Source: Luscinia megarhynchos
Lineage: Eukaryota; Chordata; Aves; Passeriformes; Turdidae
Reading direction: 5' to 3'
Assembly (NCBI GenBank): GCA_034336665.1
Contig: JAPFBE010000013.1
Span: 21,865,056-21,929,055, forward strand
DNA: 64,000 nt
Shown: positions 1 to 13,482 of the stretch, one piece after another
How the letters are laid out: every line of letters starts with the position of its first letter
Position numbering within the stretch: position 1 is the stretch's first letter
Made by a program: the position numbers and the translations under genes
The notes under the pieces: model-generated
The model's database searches: none
What the model saw: the letters and a program-made list of their open reading frames with translations, nothing else
Told to the model about the DNA's origin: nothing

Positions 1-3000
1 GCAGTTTTAATATACCACAGGAAGCGAGGTGGTGTTAAAGCAAGGGAGGCAGAAGAGGTGACAACAATCAAGACTAAGGAAGGCTAAGGCATGAACAAAG
101 GGTCTCAGTGTTGAGAAAAAGAAGAAGAGATGGATTTTCTATACCTGGTAGATGTTGGGGAGAATACAAGGGAGAAAATAACTAGCCTCCATATTTCACA
201 AGGACATGACTAGGAGGATTTTTTTTATCATCTGGAGTTATAAAAAGACTGAAGTGAAGAGAATTCAAAGGAAAAGACAAGCAGATTTTTAACACTATTC
301 AGCCTGAGCCTGAGTTGTGAGCACTTGTTGATGGAGAATTGCAGAGACAGTGTGAGACAGGTTAGAGTACAGTATGTCTAGAAGCTGCTTTACGTGGTTG
401 AACCTGGATATGGCAGTGCAATCATCTACAAAGCAGACATCAAGGACAAAGCCCTTTGAGATCCACTGTCCTCATAAGGATGGGGTGCTGGCAGACAGAA
501 CACTGTGTGTGATACAAAGCTGGAAGTAGAAAGCCAAGTAAGGGACTGTGCTACAGAAAAAAGGGAGCACCAGTAGAGTCCTGCCATCTTCTACAAAGAA
601 GCTGACTGAGGCACTGCACTGCCCATAAAACACAGAGGGCACATTAAAGAGGGTTTGAGTTAGAACAAGAGAAGAGAAGAATCAAACAGCAACTGACTAT
701 ACAATCAGTTCAGAAGTGAAAGGAAGGGGCAGATCGATGCACTGTTGCCTATTTAGTCTCAAGCGTAGCCCCATGTTTCATGTGAATCTATGCTGGCAAA
801 CTTGGGGAGTCAGAGGAAGACTGAGTTTGGGGAAAAGTGGTAGCATGCTAAACATGAGTAGTCCGTGACTGGAGAGTCCTACACTCTCAATGGGACAGCT
901 ATATGGTCTGAGTTAGTCACAGAGTCACTGAGCAAGGGACTGCAAGTTGTCCTGAGGTCAAGGGTAAACCTGCCAGCTGCTCTGTTTCTCTCCTGATGAA
1001 TATTAATCAGGAATTTACCTGCTATTCATGAGAACCCTCTGGATACTGCTGGACTCTGGTGGAAAAAAACACTGCCTTCATTTTTTCATATAGAATATGT
1101 CTGTGCTTGTGGAGTACAGCAGTGCAGTACCATTGCAATCCTTCTTTTCTGCTACTGCCACTTAGGCAAAATATATGATGAAGGGATTGACACACCAACT
1201 CCCAGCATATCTTCATCATCCCTTGCAGTGAGTTAACCCCAGAACAGTTGGTGGAGCAGGATCCAAGGGTCCCTCAGAAGTCCCCAAAGCAATATGGGAA
1301 GAAGGGCACTGCAAAGCAGGGCTGCTGAATGCAGAGGCTGGTATGCTGACAGGTATGAGCAGTGCTGCTGAAGGCAAAGCAAGGCTGAGCCAGTACTTTT
1401 ACCTTTCCCTGGCCTTTAAAATGAGGCAAGTGGAGGCCACACAGGAGGAAACAGGACAGGAGGGTGGGTGGGAGTGAGAGGGTGAGCAAGGTGTAGAAGG
1501 AAAGAGCCTGACCATCCCTTCCATCACAGCAGGTGGGAGTTCCAGGGAATGCAGCAGGCAGGCAACAAGCTCTGTGTTGGGTATAAATTCATGGGAGGCA
1601 GAGAGGGCACCAGGGCTGTGATCCTGTGATCCTGACCTTGGGCCAAGGCAATCTGCTTTTTAACTAGCTCAACTGTAATCCAGTCTGTGAACAGATGGTA
1701 TGGAGAGGAAAATACACAGGATACAAACGTAGGCTTCACAGTATCTGCTCCAAACCCAGCCAACCTTCAGCAGGAAGGTGATTAAAGAGCAAAAAGTAAG
1801 GAAAATCCTCTGTTCGGCATGACTGGTGAAGTTGGAGGCCAGAGACCTGGTCCCAAAGAGCTCAATGGTTTGGCATTCTTTGGCTGAAATTTAGAAGCAT
1901 CTCTGTCAGCCATCGTTTTGAGGGGATGGTGAACAAGAGGGTTTGTTTGCTATTCTGGCCAGTCCTCAGTTCCTGCACTGCTATTCCAAAAACTTTCACT
2001 CTCACTGCTATTTCCTGTCCTACAGCACTGTCAAGAGTCTTTTGCTCTAAGCAGTCCACACATAAAGATATCAAATAGCAGGGAAGTGACATGAACCCTT
2101 GGTGGGCACAACAAAATTTGCAAAGTACCAGCATACTCTAAGCAGCAACAGACCTGAGAAATCCTGACTTCAAACACTCAGAAATATGCCAGAAAAGTTT
2201 AGTCCTGGCACTGAATTTTACTGTGAACTCACTAGGGGATGAATTCACACAAATCTCATCATAAATCTGTGCTGTCCAGGGTCAGCTGCAGCTGGTATCT
2301 CTGCTTACTGGCCAGGGTCATGGATCCACTGGTCATTAAATTGAGACAAAATTGCTGTAACTCAAATTATTTCATGGTTTCATGGGTTTGGCTCAGATTT
2401 CCGTCCTGGAATCCTTAGTTTCGACAGTCTGAAATGTATTTTGGAAGCAGATAATCAAGTAATAAAAGATGCATGTGAACTACTGCGGTTGCTGGTATTA
2501 AAATGCTGACCCTACTGCAGATTTGGGGACCATGATCAAGTACCAAAATAAGTACTCAGCAGGAAATTTATAAAATCCATCTACTAAAAACACTTTGTAC
2601 ATCAATGGTACCCAGCAGCACTGTAATAAGTGAAGCCTCAAAACCACAATTCCTTAAAACACTAAACATGCTTCTAATGAGTTTACCTGGTGTCCCTCCA
2701 CATCCATTGCAGAGAGTCATCCTTGCTGAAATGCCCAAATGTTCTGTAAGTTCATGCTGACAGGCCGTGGACTCTTAATAACTCTTAAGGTGATTTCTTT
2801 TGAGTAACTTTCTGAATTTCTGATGCATTCCATTACTTAGAAGAGGCTTGGTTTTCAGTCATAACAATTCACTCCCTGCCCTCATCTCCAATTGTACCTC
2901 CACTGAAGTGGCATTCATTAAAGTACAGAGATATGTTTGAAAAATAATATTTTGCTTTTCTGTTTTTCTGTTGTTACAGTGATCCTCACTAACATGCATT

Positions 3001-3149
3001 TTTCACACATGCAAACGAATGATCCTTTCTATGAAACACAGAAACTCTGCTGCCTTCATACTACTGAGGGGGATACTCAAGCAGGGAGGAAACACATGGC
3101 CATTTAACTGGGAACTTGGAGGACAGCACTGAGAGTTAATTGCTGGCCA
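1..3149. other. LSAMP intron 1, no recognised feature
   Basis: Single-copy-looking sequence of ordinary composition. No exon, RNA gene or transposon was recognised. Open frames of 65-90 codons at 1022-2134 (minus) have no recognisable domains and overlap no splice-site pattern I would trust. The assignment to the intron rests on the direction of LSAMP and the donor at 28807. Confidence 0.55.
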
Positions 3150-3301
3150 GCAAAGCTTGGATGCCCCATCCCTGGAAGTGTTCAATGCCAGACTGGACAG
3201 CACTTTGAGCAATCTGGTCTAGTGGAAGGTGTCTCCACCCATGGTGGTGTTGGAACTAGATGATGTTTAAGGTCCCCTCCAACTGACTTGATTTTGTGAT
3301 G
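3150..3301 (+). mobile_element. CR1 LINE 3' end fragment
   Basis: The stretch has the standard avian CR1 3' landmarks in order: GGATGCCCCATCCCTGGAAG, TGGTCTAGTGGAAGGTGTC, GGTGTTGGAACTAGATGATG, and TTTAAGGTCCCCTCCAAC near the tail. It is 5'-truncated, as most CR1 copies are, and the terminal ATTCTATG repeats are degraded. It is non-coding. Confidence 0.88.
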
Positions 3302-4619
3302 GTGCTATAAGTCCTCCAAACTCAGAAATGAATGCAAACCCTGACAGGAACAAAAGCAGACCTGTCTTTGCTCAGAGAGACCTTTCTCCAAACTGCACTC
3401 TAGACATGGCAGAGTGGGTGCTACCATCTCAGACTGGGAAACAAAGCAGAATTTACATCTCCTCTAAAGGAAAATATGCAAGGGGATATGAATGTTTAGG
3501 AGCAATAATGACACAAGAGAGGGAAGAGATGCTTGTGGTATGCTTGAACATAAACCTGCCAGTGCTGCTCTCCTACCCTGCAGCACCCCTCTCTCTCAGT
3601 ACTAAGTTTCCCAAACCCGGTTCTGCCAAAACCCCTTGTTCCTGTCCTTTGGCTCCTGGACATGCCAGTCTTGCATTGCCACCAGAAAGCCCTGGCAGCA
3701 GAAGGCTGGGCAGTGCTCCGACAGTGTTCCCTCATGAAAAATGACATTTCCAAAACAAATGCTTCAGCTTAATGGATGTTAGGCTGCTGTAATTTTAAGT
3801 CATTAAACTTGCAACTCTGACAAACACTCTCAGTCTGTTTTTTCCAATTACCAGGACCAAGCAGATTTAGACAGCGGAAATACAGCAGGCTCTCACATTT
3901 CTTTATTATAGCCTGACTTCTTGTTATTTTCCCTTTCCTCACTCCACTCTCGCCCTTGCTCTGCTTATTTATTGGACTAGTGGTGCTGCTATGCCTTGCA
4001 AATCCTTTTGCAGAGCAACATCCCCTCTCAGCCAGAGTTTTCACAGAGAAATTCTTCCTCCATTCCTCATTGTTTCCCTGCTCATTAGCTTTGCTAAGCC
4101 CTTTTGGCTGTGAATTTATGCATTTATGCTGACTGACAGTGACCGAGCAAGAGGACATTGACATTACTGCCTCTCAACTTTCTGGAATCTGCTGTTATCC
4201 AGTGGTCTGTCTGTCTTAATTCCCTCTGACTTTATTGCAGCCTTTTTTTTAAATTTCAGTCTCTCCTCCTCATCTGTATTTATTTTCTCTCTTATTTTCT
4301 TCTCTCTATCCCTCACTGCTCTTGAACCTCATCCTCCAAACTCTCTGAAAATACTTCCTTGAAGAAACTGTTGTTTGACAATTGGCTCTGCTGGTGAGTT
4401 GATGGAAGAGTATATGCACTGGAAGATTTTTGGAGCAAAGACCATCACCCATCCTCCCTGCAGAGTGCCCAGCTTCATCAGATAGCGTGAGACCCCTCCT
4501 CAAAACACAGGAGTGGACAGACCACTGATATCAATGCATCCAGATGTACGTGGTAACAAGGAATAGCATGGCAACGTTCAGAGTAGAACAGTCCCCAAGA
4601 AGAAAAGATGTACAATTAA

Positions 4620-4775
4620 CCATTAGACTATTCTTCTTTTCTGCCCCACTTACTGCTCATTTTCTCTCATTGCCAACATGCTTTTTTTATTTTAATATCT
4701 TTCTTCTCTTTTTTCTTTTCTTCATCCTCTTTCTTCTCCTCTTACTTTGTTCTCTTGCTCTTGGAATCTACCTTT
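4620..4775 (+). repeat. Pyrimidine-rich low-complexity stretch
   Basis: Dominated by CTTT, TTCT and CTCC words with no fixed unit; similar stretches occur at 4235-4330 and 6985-7075. An 85-codon frame with a leucine/phenylalanine run crosses it and is compositional. Confidence 0.7.
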
Positions 4776-7700
4776 CTCCCCCTTGGCCAAGCATACATTG
4801 AATATCAATGTCAAAAAAGAAAATAAAGACCTCAAGGGTTATGAATTATCTGTCCTATTTTAATAATTAAAGATGAATACACAGGGCCAAGGCAGCTTAG
4901 GCATTTCTCTGAACAATCACATTATATCAGAAATGTCTTGCATTGCCCCTAGTGAAATACATCAAAGAAACTCCTACCCCTGTATATACAGCAGTTGTCC
5001 TAGTCCTACCCTGAGACCATTTGGCAGTCAGTCAGCCTGGGTTTGATTGGGGACTATATATTTAGTTTCAATGGATAGGATTTGATGGGTTTTGATAATT
5101 TGCAACTTCCAGCTAAAAAACTCCAGCTTATTATTAAATGCAAATAAAATGGAGTCCAGCTGTCTGGATGCAGATAGCAATTACAAAAAGCTCATGAGGC
5201 CCTCTGGACATCTCAACTTGTCCAAAGAACATGGTCGGAGACCAAAACCCATGTTTCAGGTGAGCTGCAGCCAGCAGTATCTCAGAAGAGTGACACAGGT
5301 GACTTCAGAAAGCCCAGGCAAGAAAGAAGAGAGGACTGGGAGAACTGAGATATAGAGAGAAAGAAATGGCAAAAGGTTTGTAACTTGAAGAAAAGGACTG
5401 TCTAGTTTTTAAGAGCACCCCAACTTCATTTGACAGCAAGCATCATGCCTTGCTCCACTGAATAACTGGATTAAATCAGAGAAGGAGAATCCAGGACTTG
5501 CTACCTCCAACTTCCCAAAGTGTGAGTGCAACAGAAAGAAAGGAAGGAAAGGAATTATTATGAACTTTCACTCCCCTAGGGAAGAGAGAGAAGTAGTGAC
5601 TACATGCCGTGGCAGGAGCAGAAGTTGTTTCAGGAAAAAAAGAAATACAAAAGGAAGAAGAAATACTTCTAGCCTCTCAATTACACATGGATCAGCCAGA
5701 ATCTACTTTTACCCACAGAGAGGGACACAGGAGACCTTCAAAACTCTGCTCTTTGGCTGGAGATAAGTGCCACATGTCCCAGTGGTGTCACACAATGTTG
5801 TATTTAATAACTTGACAGTAAGGGACACAGGCTGCAACCTATAGTGAAATTAACTGAGTCTAAAGCAAAGGAGGTGGTGTGCTCCTTTTTCCTAATCCTT
5901 GTCTCCAGAAAGGCATTCATTTGCCTCCTGCAGAACTTATGCTAACCCAGCAGCAGAGGCAGTGACACAGATGATAGGCCAGGCCTTATGGACTGCTTGG
6001 GGAAGCATGAGGGGATGCAAGCCATGCTCAGCTCCCCCCTTGCTACCTCTGTCTCCCTCTCTGACATCAGATCAGAAGCCATTTCACAGCCTCTGCACCT
6101 TTTTGTTGTGTGGCATGTAACAAGAAGAGGAATGGTTATGTTTCACTAGCATAGCCAGAGGTGAGAATACTTTGGATGTGAAATTCAGTTCACGCTGAGC
6201 AAGGGAGACTTTAATTTTGCCCTAACTCCAACAGCTTTGTTACCAAGACCTGATGCTGTATTTGTGTTAGCTTTTCTTGTGTCATTATTTTTTAGAGGAG
6301 AAGCAGCAGATCAGGCATCTGACTTGTTTCATCTAATTCATCCAAATACCTTAAATGTGTGCAATGGTCTGGGTCATTTCCTTCTCAGTCCAAACAAGTT
6401 TTATCCATTTTTTTCCTTCTGATTACACAGACTAAAAGCAGGATTGAAACTGCCCTGATGTTCAAATCCCCAAATCCAAACCTGCTTCACAAGCTGTACC
6501 CTCCATGCAGAGGAGTTCAAGGGAACAAGCCACTGCACCTTCTTCTGTTTTTCTGTCACTCTCAGCAGGAAGCAGTTGAAAAGTAGGGCATGGACCAGTA
6601 GGACCCCAGGGGAGTGGGTGAGGTTGTCAGTGCTCAGCAGCAGCTTCCCCACTACCAGATCTTCCACCTGTGTGCTGTGGTGGCTCTTGCCCCCCTCCTG
6701 AAAGCCTCGGCTGTGACAGATTCCTGACAGTGACGTGTCCCACCCACTGCACCTTCCATCCAAGCAGGGCTGCTGGGGTAATGGAGTGTTTGTGCATCCC
6801 TCTGGTTCAGCCCTCACAGACCCAACCCTAGGACTGATGAAGGGAAAAAAAAAGTTTTGATGGGGCAACATAAAACAAATGAATTTTTCTTCAATAAATC
6901 ATCTTAGAGAGACTATTGACTCTAGGACCTTTGAATGCATCGACCCATTCATAAAAATCTCATCTTCTCTTGGTACGTTGTACACTTTCCTTCCTTTCCC
7001 CTGTCACAACCACTACACTTCATTTTCTTTTCCTTTCTTTTGCTGTTTTTTTCTCTCCTTTTTTTCCATTTTGACCCCGTAATCCTATCTTAACCTTCTA
7101 ATCCTCTCTGCAGTTCCCTCTTCTTCCCTGATCTCAGCTCCATATCACTCACAGTCTGCCACACTGACAGGAGAGAAAGAACAGCAGATATTTACTGAAG
7201 TATTACCATAAAGATTAAAGCTAGCAAATACCACGACTCGATCCTTCCCTCCAGCCCTTGGCCTAATGAAAACACTCTGCACTCTTTCCCTTTTCTTGGA
7301 AACAAAATGACAAAGCCCTATAATCTCTAAGGTGAAAGAAAAAAGAAGCCCTAAAAGTGATTAAAAGGATAGAAAAGCTAGTAGAAAGGGAAATAGAAGT
7401 GGGAATAATATTATTTAGCACTTCTATAGGACCTGACTGATGATATTATGTCGACCTGCAGCATTTTATGCTTTCCATGCGCTCCCTTTCCCGTCTGTAT
7501 TCACCTCTTATCCCCAGTGCTTGGAACATAAGCCCTTTGAAGGAAGATTCTCCTTTTTGTTCTCTGTGTGCTCAGCACCCAGCAAAAAGGGATGCAGATG
7601 CAGAGCCCTGGCTAGCACGGCCATAGCAGGAAGAAGCAGAGCTCAAGCACTTCACAAGGGACATAGCTGTTACTAACCCCAGGCTGCCAGCAGCACAGCA

Positions 7701-8262
7701 AAAGCCCAGCAGGATGGGGTGAACCATGCATGGTTAGGGAAGGGGCACAACCTGGAGGAAAACTTGGACAACCTGAGTGCTGTCTGTCCCTCAGCCTTGC
7801 TGCATCCAGGACATTGACACAAGAGAATGAGGGGAGACCACCAGAATAAGAGAGGGAAAGTAAATGAGGATGTTGGATAAATGAGAGGAGAGAAATTAAA
7901 AATGAATGAGAAATAAGAGGTTAAAAAAAAAAGTAAAGTCAAAGAAAATTGAATATGAAAGGAAAAAGAAATAAAGAAGCAAAAAGTAGAAAAGAAAGAC
8001 CTGAGCTACATAGGGCCAGTGAGTGAGGAACAACATCACCAGAATATGGAAACAGCTTGGAGCAGGAGGAGAGAAAGATAATTGTGACAGCAAGAATGCA
8101 ATGCCTTGTCCTCTTTGAGGATCAGCCTTTTCAAAATGTAAGGGTAGTACCTGGCACTATAAACCAGGTAACTATGTCCAAGCAGGACAGACATATGCAT
8201 GAAGATCAGCCCTCCCCCTCACTTTGACATGTTCATCTTCTCTTGCTTCCCCATCCATCCAG

Positions 8263-8346
8263 TGCAGAGACAAATGCAGAGACAAGGGGTACCATGCTGT
8301 GGTACCAGGAGGTACCATGCATGAAGGACCATGCAATAAACCATGC
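8263..8346 (+). repeat. Cluster of short direct repeats
   Basis: TGCAGAGACAA occurs twice with a 12-bp period (8263, 8275). GGTACC occurs three times (8288, 8301, 8311) and ACCATGC four times (8291, 8314, 8328, 8340). The pattern suggests local slippage duplications followed by divergence. No gene is associated. Confidence 0.75.
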
Positions 8347-9095
8347 ACAAGATGTACTGTCAGAACAAATGCACCTGAGTCCTGCTATGCACAGAGCTTT
8401 ATTACAGAGGTAAAACTAGAAGAACTGCACAGAAGATAAAGCTGCACACAGAAGCTCACCTGACCAACTCACAGCAACTGATCCTGAGCAGTTTGTAAAA
8501 AGTCTTTTCTGTGCAACAAACACAGAAGTGAACTCCACTTAAAAAAAGCAATCAACCAAACAGCAACAAACAAAACCAAAATCCCAAACACATCCTGCTT
8601 AAGGGTTGCCTACATTTAGCCAACTCAAACAATTAGAAAGAGGAGCTTGGCATAACTTTGTCTTTCTTCACATGTAAAGTTCACAACAGTGCTAATGCTG
8701 CTGGACTCCCCTGTCCCAAGAAAGGGGCTATTTATTCATGGCAGACAAAGCTGATGAAAAAACACGTGCATGTCACTCTCTCACTATGCAGTGAGAACCA
8801 TGCACAGGGTCCTAACTGCTTCCATCAAAAAATCCCAAAGCACTTGATGAATAGTCCATTAAAGTCTGGCAGCACCTTTGGGAGATGAAGAGGCAACAAT
8901 GAACGATCACTTCAGTCATCACAGAAGGGCATCTCCCTTTAGACATGAAAAGCAGAGCTTGTTAGCAGCACACAGATGCACTGTAAGACAGTTTAAGGAA
9001 ACAAGAATACCTCTAGCTATTAAAAATACAGGGGCAATTAAGTAGCTAACCTAAAGTGAAATTTGGCCAGAAGACAATAAAGCGACCCTGCTTTT

Positions 9096-9305
9096 ACCAA
9101 GCATTACTTAACACCTCTCATTAACAGAGGTCAAAGCAGTTTGAGAAGGTGTTAGGTATTTTTATCCCTATCATATAATATATAAGGAAAGGAAAACAAG
9201 AAAGGGGAAATGGTGTGCCAAAGTCCACACACAATAAGAAGCAGAGTAGAGAACAAACCCTGGGCTTTCCAGGCTTGCTATCCTATCTGGTATGCCACCT
9301 CTCAC
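9096..9305 (-). mobile_element. MIR-type SINE relic, nearly full length, antisense
   Basis: Read on the minus strand the order is a tRNA-like head (GGCATACCAGATAGGATAGC), then CCCAGGGTTTGTTCTCTACT, CTGCTTCTTATTGTGTGTGG, ACTTTGGCACACCATTTCCC, and a 3' part ending in AAAACTGCTTTGACC-like sequence. This is the MIR layout: head, core with 'CCTGGGTTC...CTCTGC', 'GACCTTGGGCAA', then tail. Divergence is high, as expected for an insertion older than the bird-mammal split. Confidence 0.7.
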
Positions 9306-12300
9306 ATTATTTCTGTGCTCACTGCATCTGGATACATCTGCATTTAAACCTTTCACTGATGAGGTGAGACTGTATGTATCCAGCTGGCCAATAACCATTC
9401 CAGGTTACAAGTCCACAGACCAAGTGTGTTCTCAATGCAAACCACAGACTCCCCCAGCAACCATCACCTTCCTCTGTGTCACAAGGCACAGTATATGCTT
9501 AACAAATGTCTGTGACCACCACAGCAGCACTTCCACCTGAAACATGTTGGTTGAAGACTCTTGTAAGGAGCAGAACCTGACCCAAGCACATTGGAGTGTA
9601 CACAAAATTTGTTGGCCCATTATGTCCATTCCAGATAATGAGATAAAAAGGGACTGCCTGACAGAGCCACACTTTGTGTCAGACAGACTTGTTTGGGCAG
9701 GCTCCAAGGTGCTTCCCCTCCCTACTGTTTAATTACTGTGAACAGAGGTTTTAAGAGAGAGAGATGCTATTTGAGACAAGGCTGGTTAGAGAGATAGCCA
9801 GGTCCTTGGAGTTAGTAATTAATTACCAGGCATTCTCAGTCTTACGGCATTAACTGCTTACCCTTTTAAATAGTAGTAAATTGGAGATACGTGTCTAATT
9901 AGAGTTGTAAAATGCTTTAGGAGATTGAACAGAGAGAGAGAACTTACAGAGATGGAGTGGGAGGCAAAGTGCTCTCTGGGAGGAAAGATGTGGGAAGGAG
10001 ATTATATGAAAGGCTGTTTTAGTTAGTAATATACCAAATCCCTGGTTATCTGAAGGGACTTCCAGCTCTGCCAGGCTTCACAGGTGCATGCTCCCAGAAA
10101 GAGGAAGCAGGTAGAGTACTGGATGTGCCCAGGGTTGATTTTTTCCTAGAAGGTCTCAAACAGACCTTGAACTCTGCCACTACTATCAATCTAGCAATTA
10201 CTGTATTTTGCATCTTAAGTGTAGGCATAACCCCATCCCCATCCACTCCAAAGATTTCAGGAAGTTCATACCAATAGGCTGTATTAAACACACACTAGGT
10301 TGATATTATTTTTAGGAGATGAAAAACTCTAGGGGCTTTCACTAAAGAGACACGTCTGGATTTACTTTTTCAGAAACACACACTTAGAATATGAACTTCC
10401 TCCACCCGCCCCTTAATTTAATAGGGGAAAAATAATAGAAAGTAAGCTATCCACTGCTGGATTTTTGTTGAGTATCATGTGATCTCAGTCAGTGTTACCA
10501 GCAACTTATTAAGAGTGTATTTCAGGTCAAAACCACACCAGCAGTGTATTTTGTGCAAATGCTTTTCACTTGCACATTTGTACTCTCCAGCGGGCTCTCC
10601 TGGGAACTGAGGTCAGTCACACGGTTTAAAAAGTTTGTTACAAAGCAGAAGGACTTCTTGTTTCATAGAAAATAGCATAGCTCAAATAAAGTACAATTGA
10701 AATAATCATAATGGTCTAGTATGTAGTCAAGTAACAAGCAGGTTCAAAAGAGTTAGCTCTAAGGTGGCATGTATTAAACATTCCTCTTTTTCCAGCTCTG
10801 ATTTTTAAAGTTACATCCCCATTCACCAGCATTCATGCCCGTTTCTTCCCACTTTACCCCTTCCTTCCTCACCTGTAAAAAATAATCTAATGACCTTTGA
10901 AAGATGCTGAAGAGAGTTTTATTCCAATGGTGTGCAGAGCGGCAGAGTTCTGGGAATGTTTTGTGCTTTGGTGCAGCAGGAGGATTGGTTTCACAATGGT
11001 TTTTGCCAGATAGCTTTGGGTTGCCTCTACTCAGACACTACTTAGTATCTTCTATCTTCATGGGATTAAGTATTGGAGAGAGCAGATTCCTTGGGCAAAA
11101 TCTTTTGCATGATAAGATTATAAACAAAAAGAGGAGTTATAATCAAAGCTTGACAGTTTTGAAAGACACTGAGTGCAACGATTGTCTGAATGTCTGAATT
11201 CCAATTAGTTTAATTACAATCTGCCTTCCAAAACAGTCCCTGCAGTTCAAACTGGATCCTTTCTTCTTTTTTTCTTGTCTTGAACTCACTGTCATTTGCT
11301 ATTTAGTACTTACAGGGCTCCACCTCAGAAGTGACTGTGCTTGACTGATGAGCAGAGCACAGCAACCTCTCCACAGGAGCATTCTTACACCATTGCCAGA
11401 GGTGACACCTCACCTCAAAGATTCCAGGGAAGGCAATAAGACTGCTTAAAGAAACAGTTTATTTTAAGGAAGGCAAGACAAAAAAAAAAAAAAAAAAAAA
11501 GGAGAGCTCCATAAACAAGAGCTCAAATAAGCAGTGCATTAACTTAGTTTACAAACAGGGGAGAAAAAAGCATTCTGCTGGGCTATACCTTGTCTTAAGC
11601 AGAAGCACTGGCCAAACACACAATTCCAGGGGATACACATTCTAGAAGGAATTATCTGAGTTACCTTGTTGGCTTCTAAATTTACTACAGTCATTCAGAA
11701 ATTCAGATTAATGCATTGCAAACTCATAAAAATCCTCTGTTCAGAATGGACAAGAACCCAAATATAATGATAGGATGCACTGAGACAAAGAGAAAAAAGG
11801 AGGCTAAGTGCAGTACTGTACTGCAATACAATGCCCCATATCAGGTCATCCTATCTCCAAAAGATGCAATAGAAATAAAAAGGGTTCAGAGACAGGTGAC
11901 AGCAATGAGTTAGAGACCTCACAAAATATCTGTAAGAGAGGAGATTAAAAACACTGGGGCATTTTGCTTCAAAGAGGAAACAAAGCAGGCTAGATAGTGA
12001 AGGATAAATAAAATAATGAAGAATATAGCAAAGGCAAACATGGTGATAAAGGCAGGGAGCATGCCATAAAACAAACATTACCCATAAGGTAAGGCTGGGT
12101 AGGATTTGCTGCTTTCCTATTAAGTGCAATGTGTGTAGTTCACTGCCACAAGGTAACACCCAGGCCTAACACTATCCCAAAAAGCAGTACATTACAGAAT
12201 ACCAGTCACTTTATACATGTTGGGCAAATAAATCCCTGCTCATGATCCCTTATCCCAACACCACTGATATCAATTCTCTTGCTTTAGAATATAAGCAGGA

Positions 12301-12765
12301 AACAATCTGTCCAGGACTCAGAAATTTCTCCTATCAGCAAGTTATTTCTATGATTCTGCATATTTGCCCACTTAGAAGGTTTTTGTATTTCCTTATATAA
12401 TGCAAATTTAAAAATGCAAGATACTGATGCAAAAGGGTTCTGCTATCATCTGCTGTTTCTTAAATTCTTCTGTTTGGGAGGAAATTCATATATGCTAAAT
12501 GAGAGTCTGTTTGAAAGGCACTCTCTCTTAAGGACTTTTAAGTGTTCAAGCAAGAGAGGAAAATGATCATCCTACTTTTTAATGAGTTCATGGAGGACCT
12601 GAAAAGAAACTTCCCTTTCAGATGGTTTGTGTTCCATCAGATGAAAATTCCCCCCCTGTATCATGTCACCCCTGTGACTTTGTGATCTTCACAAAACGCT
12701 GCATCTGGCATTCCTTGACCAATGTGCACTTTCTCAGTAAACTCCTAGGGAAAAGACAGCTTGTT
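9306..12765. other. LSAMP intron 1, with a homeodomain-type palindrome
   Basis: Contains the perfect 12-base palindrome GTAATTAATTAC at 9815-9826 and the A21 run at 11480. No exon or further transposon recognised. Confidence 0.5.
11480..11500 (+). repeat. Poly-A run, 21 bases
   Basis: Uninterrupted A21. The preceding sequence has no recognised retrotransposon or cDNA and there is no AATAAA within 30 bases upstream, so it is listed as a simple homopolymer. Confidence 0.9.
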
Positions 12766-12900
12766 TCAATAGATTTATAGTATCAGGCCCTGAAAGGACC
12801 TGCCACCTACGTAGTTCTAAGATTTACAGGCCTGTCATTTCCTATGACCCCATCTAGATCTTCCAGCAGAGCTGTGTGAGCTGTTACACACATTGTAACC
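12766..12900 (-). mobile_element. Possible ancient CR1-type relic, antisense
   Basis: The phrase AATAGATTTATAGTATCAGG followed by CCCTGAAAGGACC resembles the complement of an old CR1 tail, with GACCCCATCTAGATCTTCC further on. The match is short and weak; it could be coincidence. Confidence 0.32.
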
Positions 12901-13355
12901 ACCTTTTCAGATACCCTGCTTTACTCCTTTCCAAAAAAAGTGAATAAGCACATCAAAACCCAGCAAAACATTTTACACTGCTATGTGTAGGTGTCTCTTC
13001 TCAATTTCTTCCCTTTCTTCACAGAAATGCATGAAAGTAGCTTCCTCCTTTACAAAGATGCTCATTCTCTGGACCAGAATCTCCATTTTACTGAGAAGAA
13101 CACTCAGATGGCAAACACCAGTCATAGATTCCCTTGGGAACTCAAAAGAAGTAGAGTGGTCCCTCCCATAACTTCATTTCTACTAAATTGGAACTGCCAA
13201 GATCTGGCCTTTCTGACCACAGTTGAGGAAAGATGATCTCCTCCTTTTGCATTACATTAGGAGACATTAATGTGATATTCTAGTCCAGCAGCCAGTAAGG
13301 CAGCACAGCTCTGAACAGGACCTAAAAACTGGGTCCCAGCCAGCAAAGATTTTGG
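12901..13355. other. LSAMP intron 1, no recognised feature
   Basis: Short unremarkable stretch between the possible CR1 relic and the MIR at 13356. Two overlapping small frames at 12983-13236 are not gene-like. Confidence 0.5.
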
Positions 13356-13482
13356 TCACCTATGTCTGGCCACTAATTTACTGAGACAAATCTCCTTTTC
13401 AAGCCTCCATTTCTCCCACTATAAAATGGGGACAAATAGTGGCTTGTCTCATAGGGGAAATCAATTAAAATACTTTGAGATT
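13356..13482 (+). mobile_element. MIR-type SINE relic, sense
   Basis: The order AAGCCTCCATTTCTCCCACT, ATAAAATGGGGACAAATAGT, GGCTTGTCTCATAGGGGAAA, TCAATTAAAATACTTTGAGA matches the MIR core-to-tail pattern (CCTCAGTTTCC, TAAAATGGGGATAATAGT, CTCATAGGGTTG, TTAAATGA). Confidence 0.68.

Larger units (their letters stand above)
3302..9095. other. LSAMP intron 1, mostly featureless, with pyrimidine- and purine-rich tracts
   Basis: Holds C/T-rich stretches (4235-4330, 4620-4775, 6985-7075), an A/G-rich stretch (7850-8000) and the short-repeat cluster at 8263-8346. Open frames such as 3328-3744 (plus) and 6401-6871 (minus) show no family resemblance. No exon supported. Confidence 0.55.

Noticed and set aside
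11480..11500. Poly-A run as the tail of a processed retrogene
   Set aside because: No AATAAA close upstream, no coding remnant, no target-site duplication. The same holds for the run at 50855.
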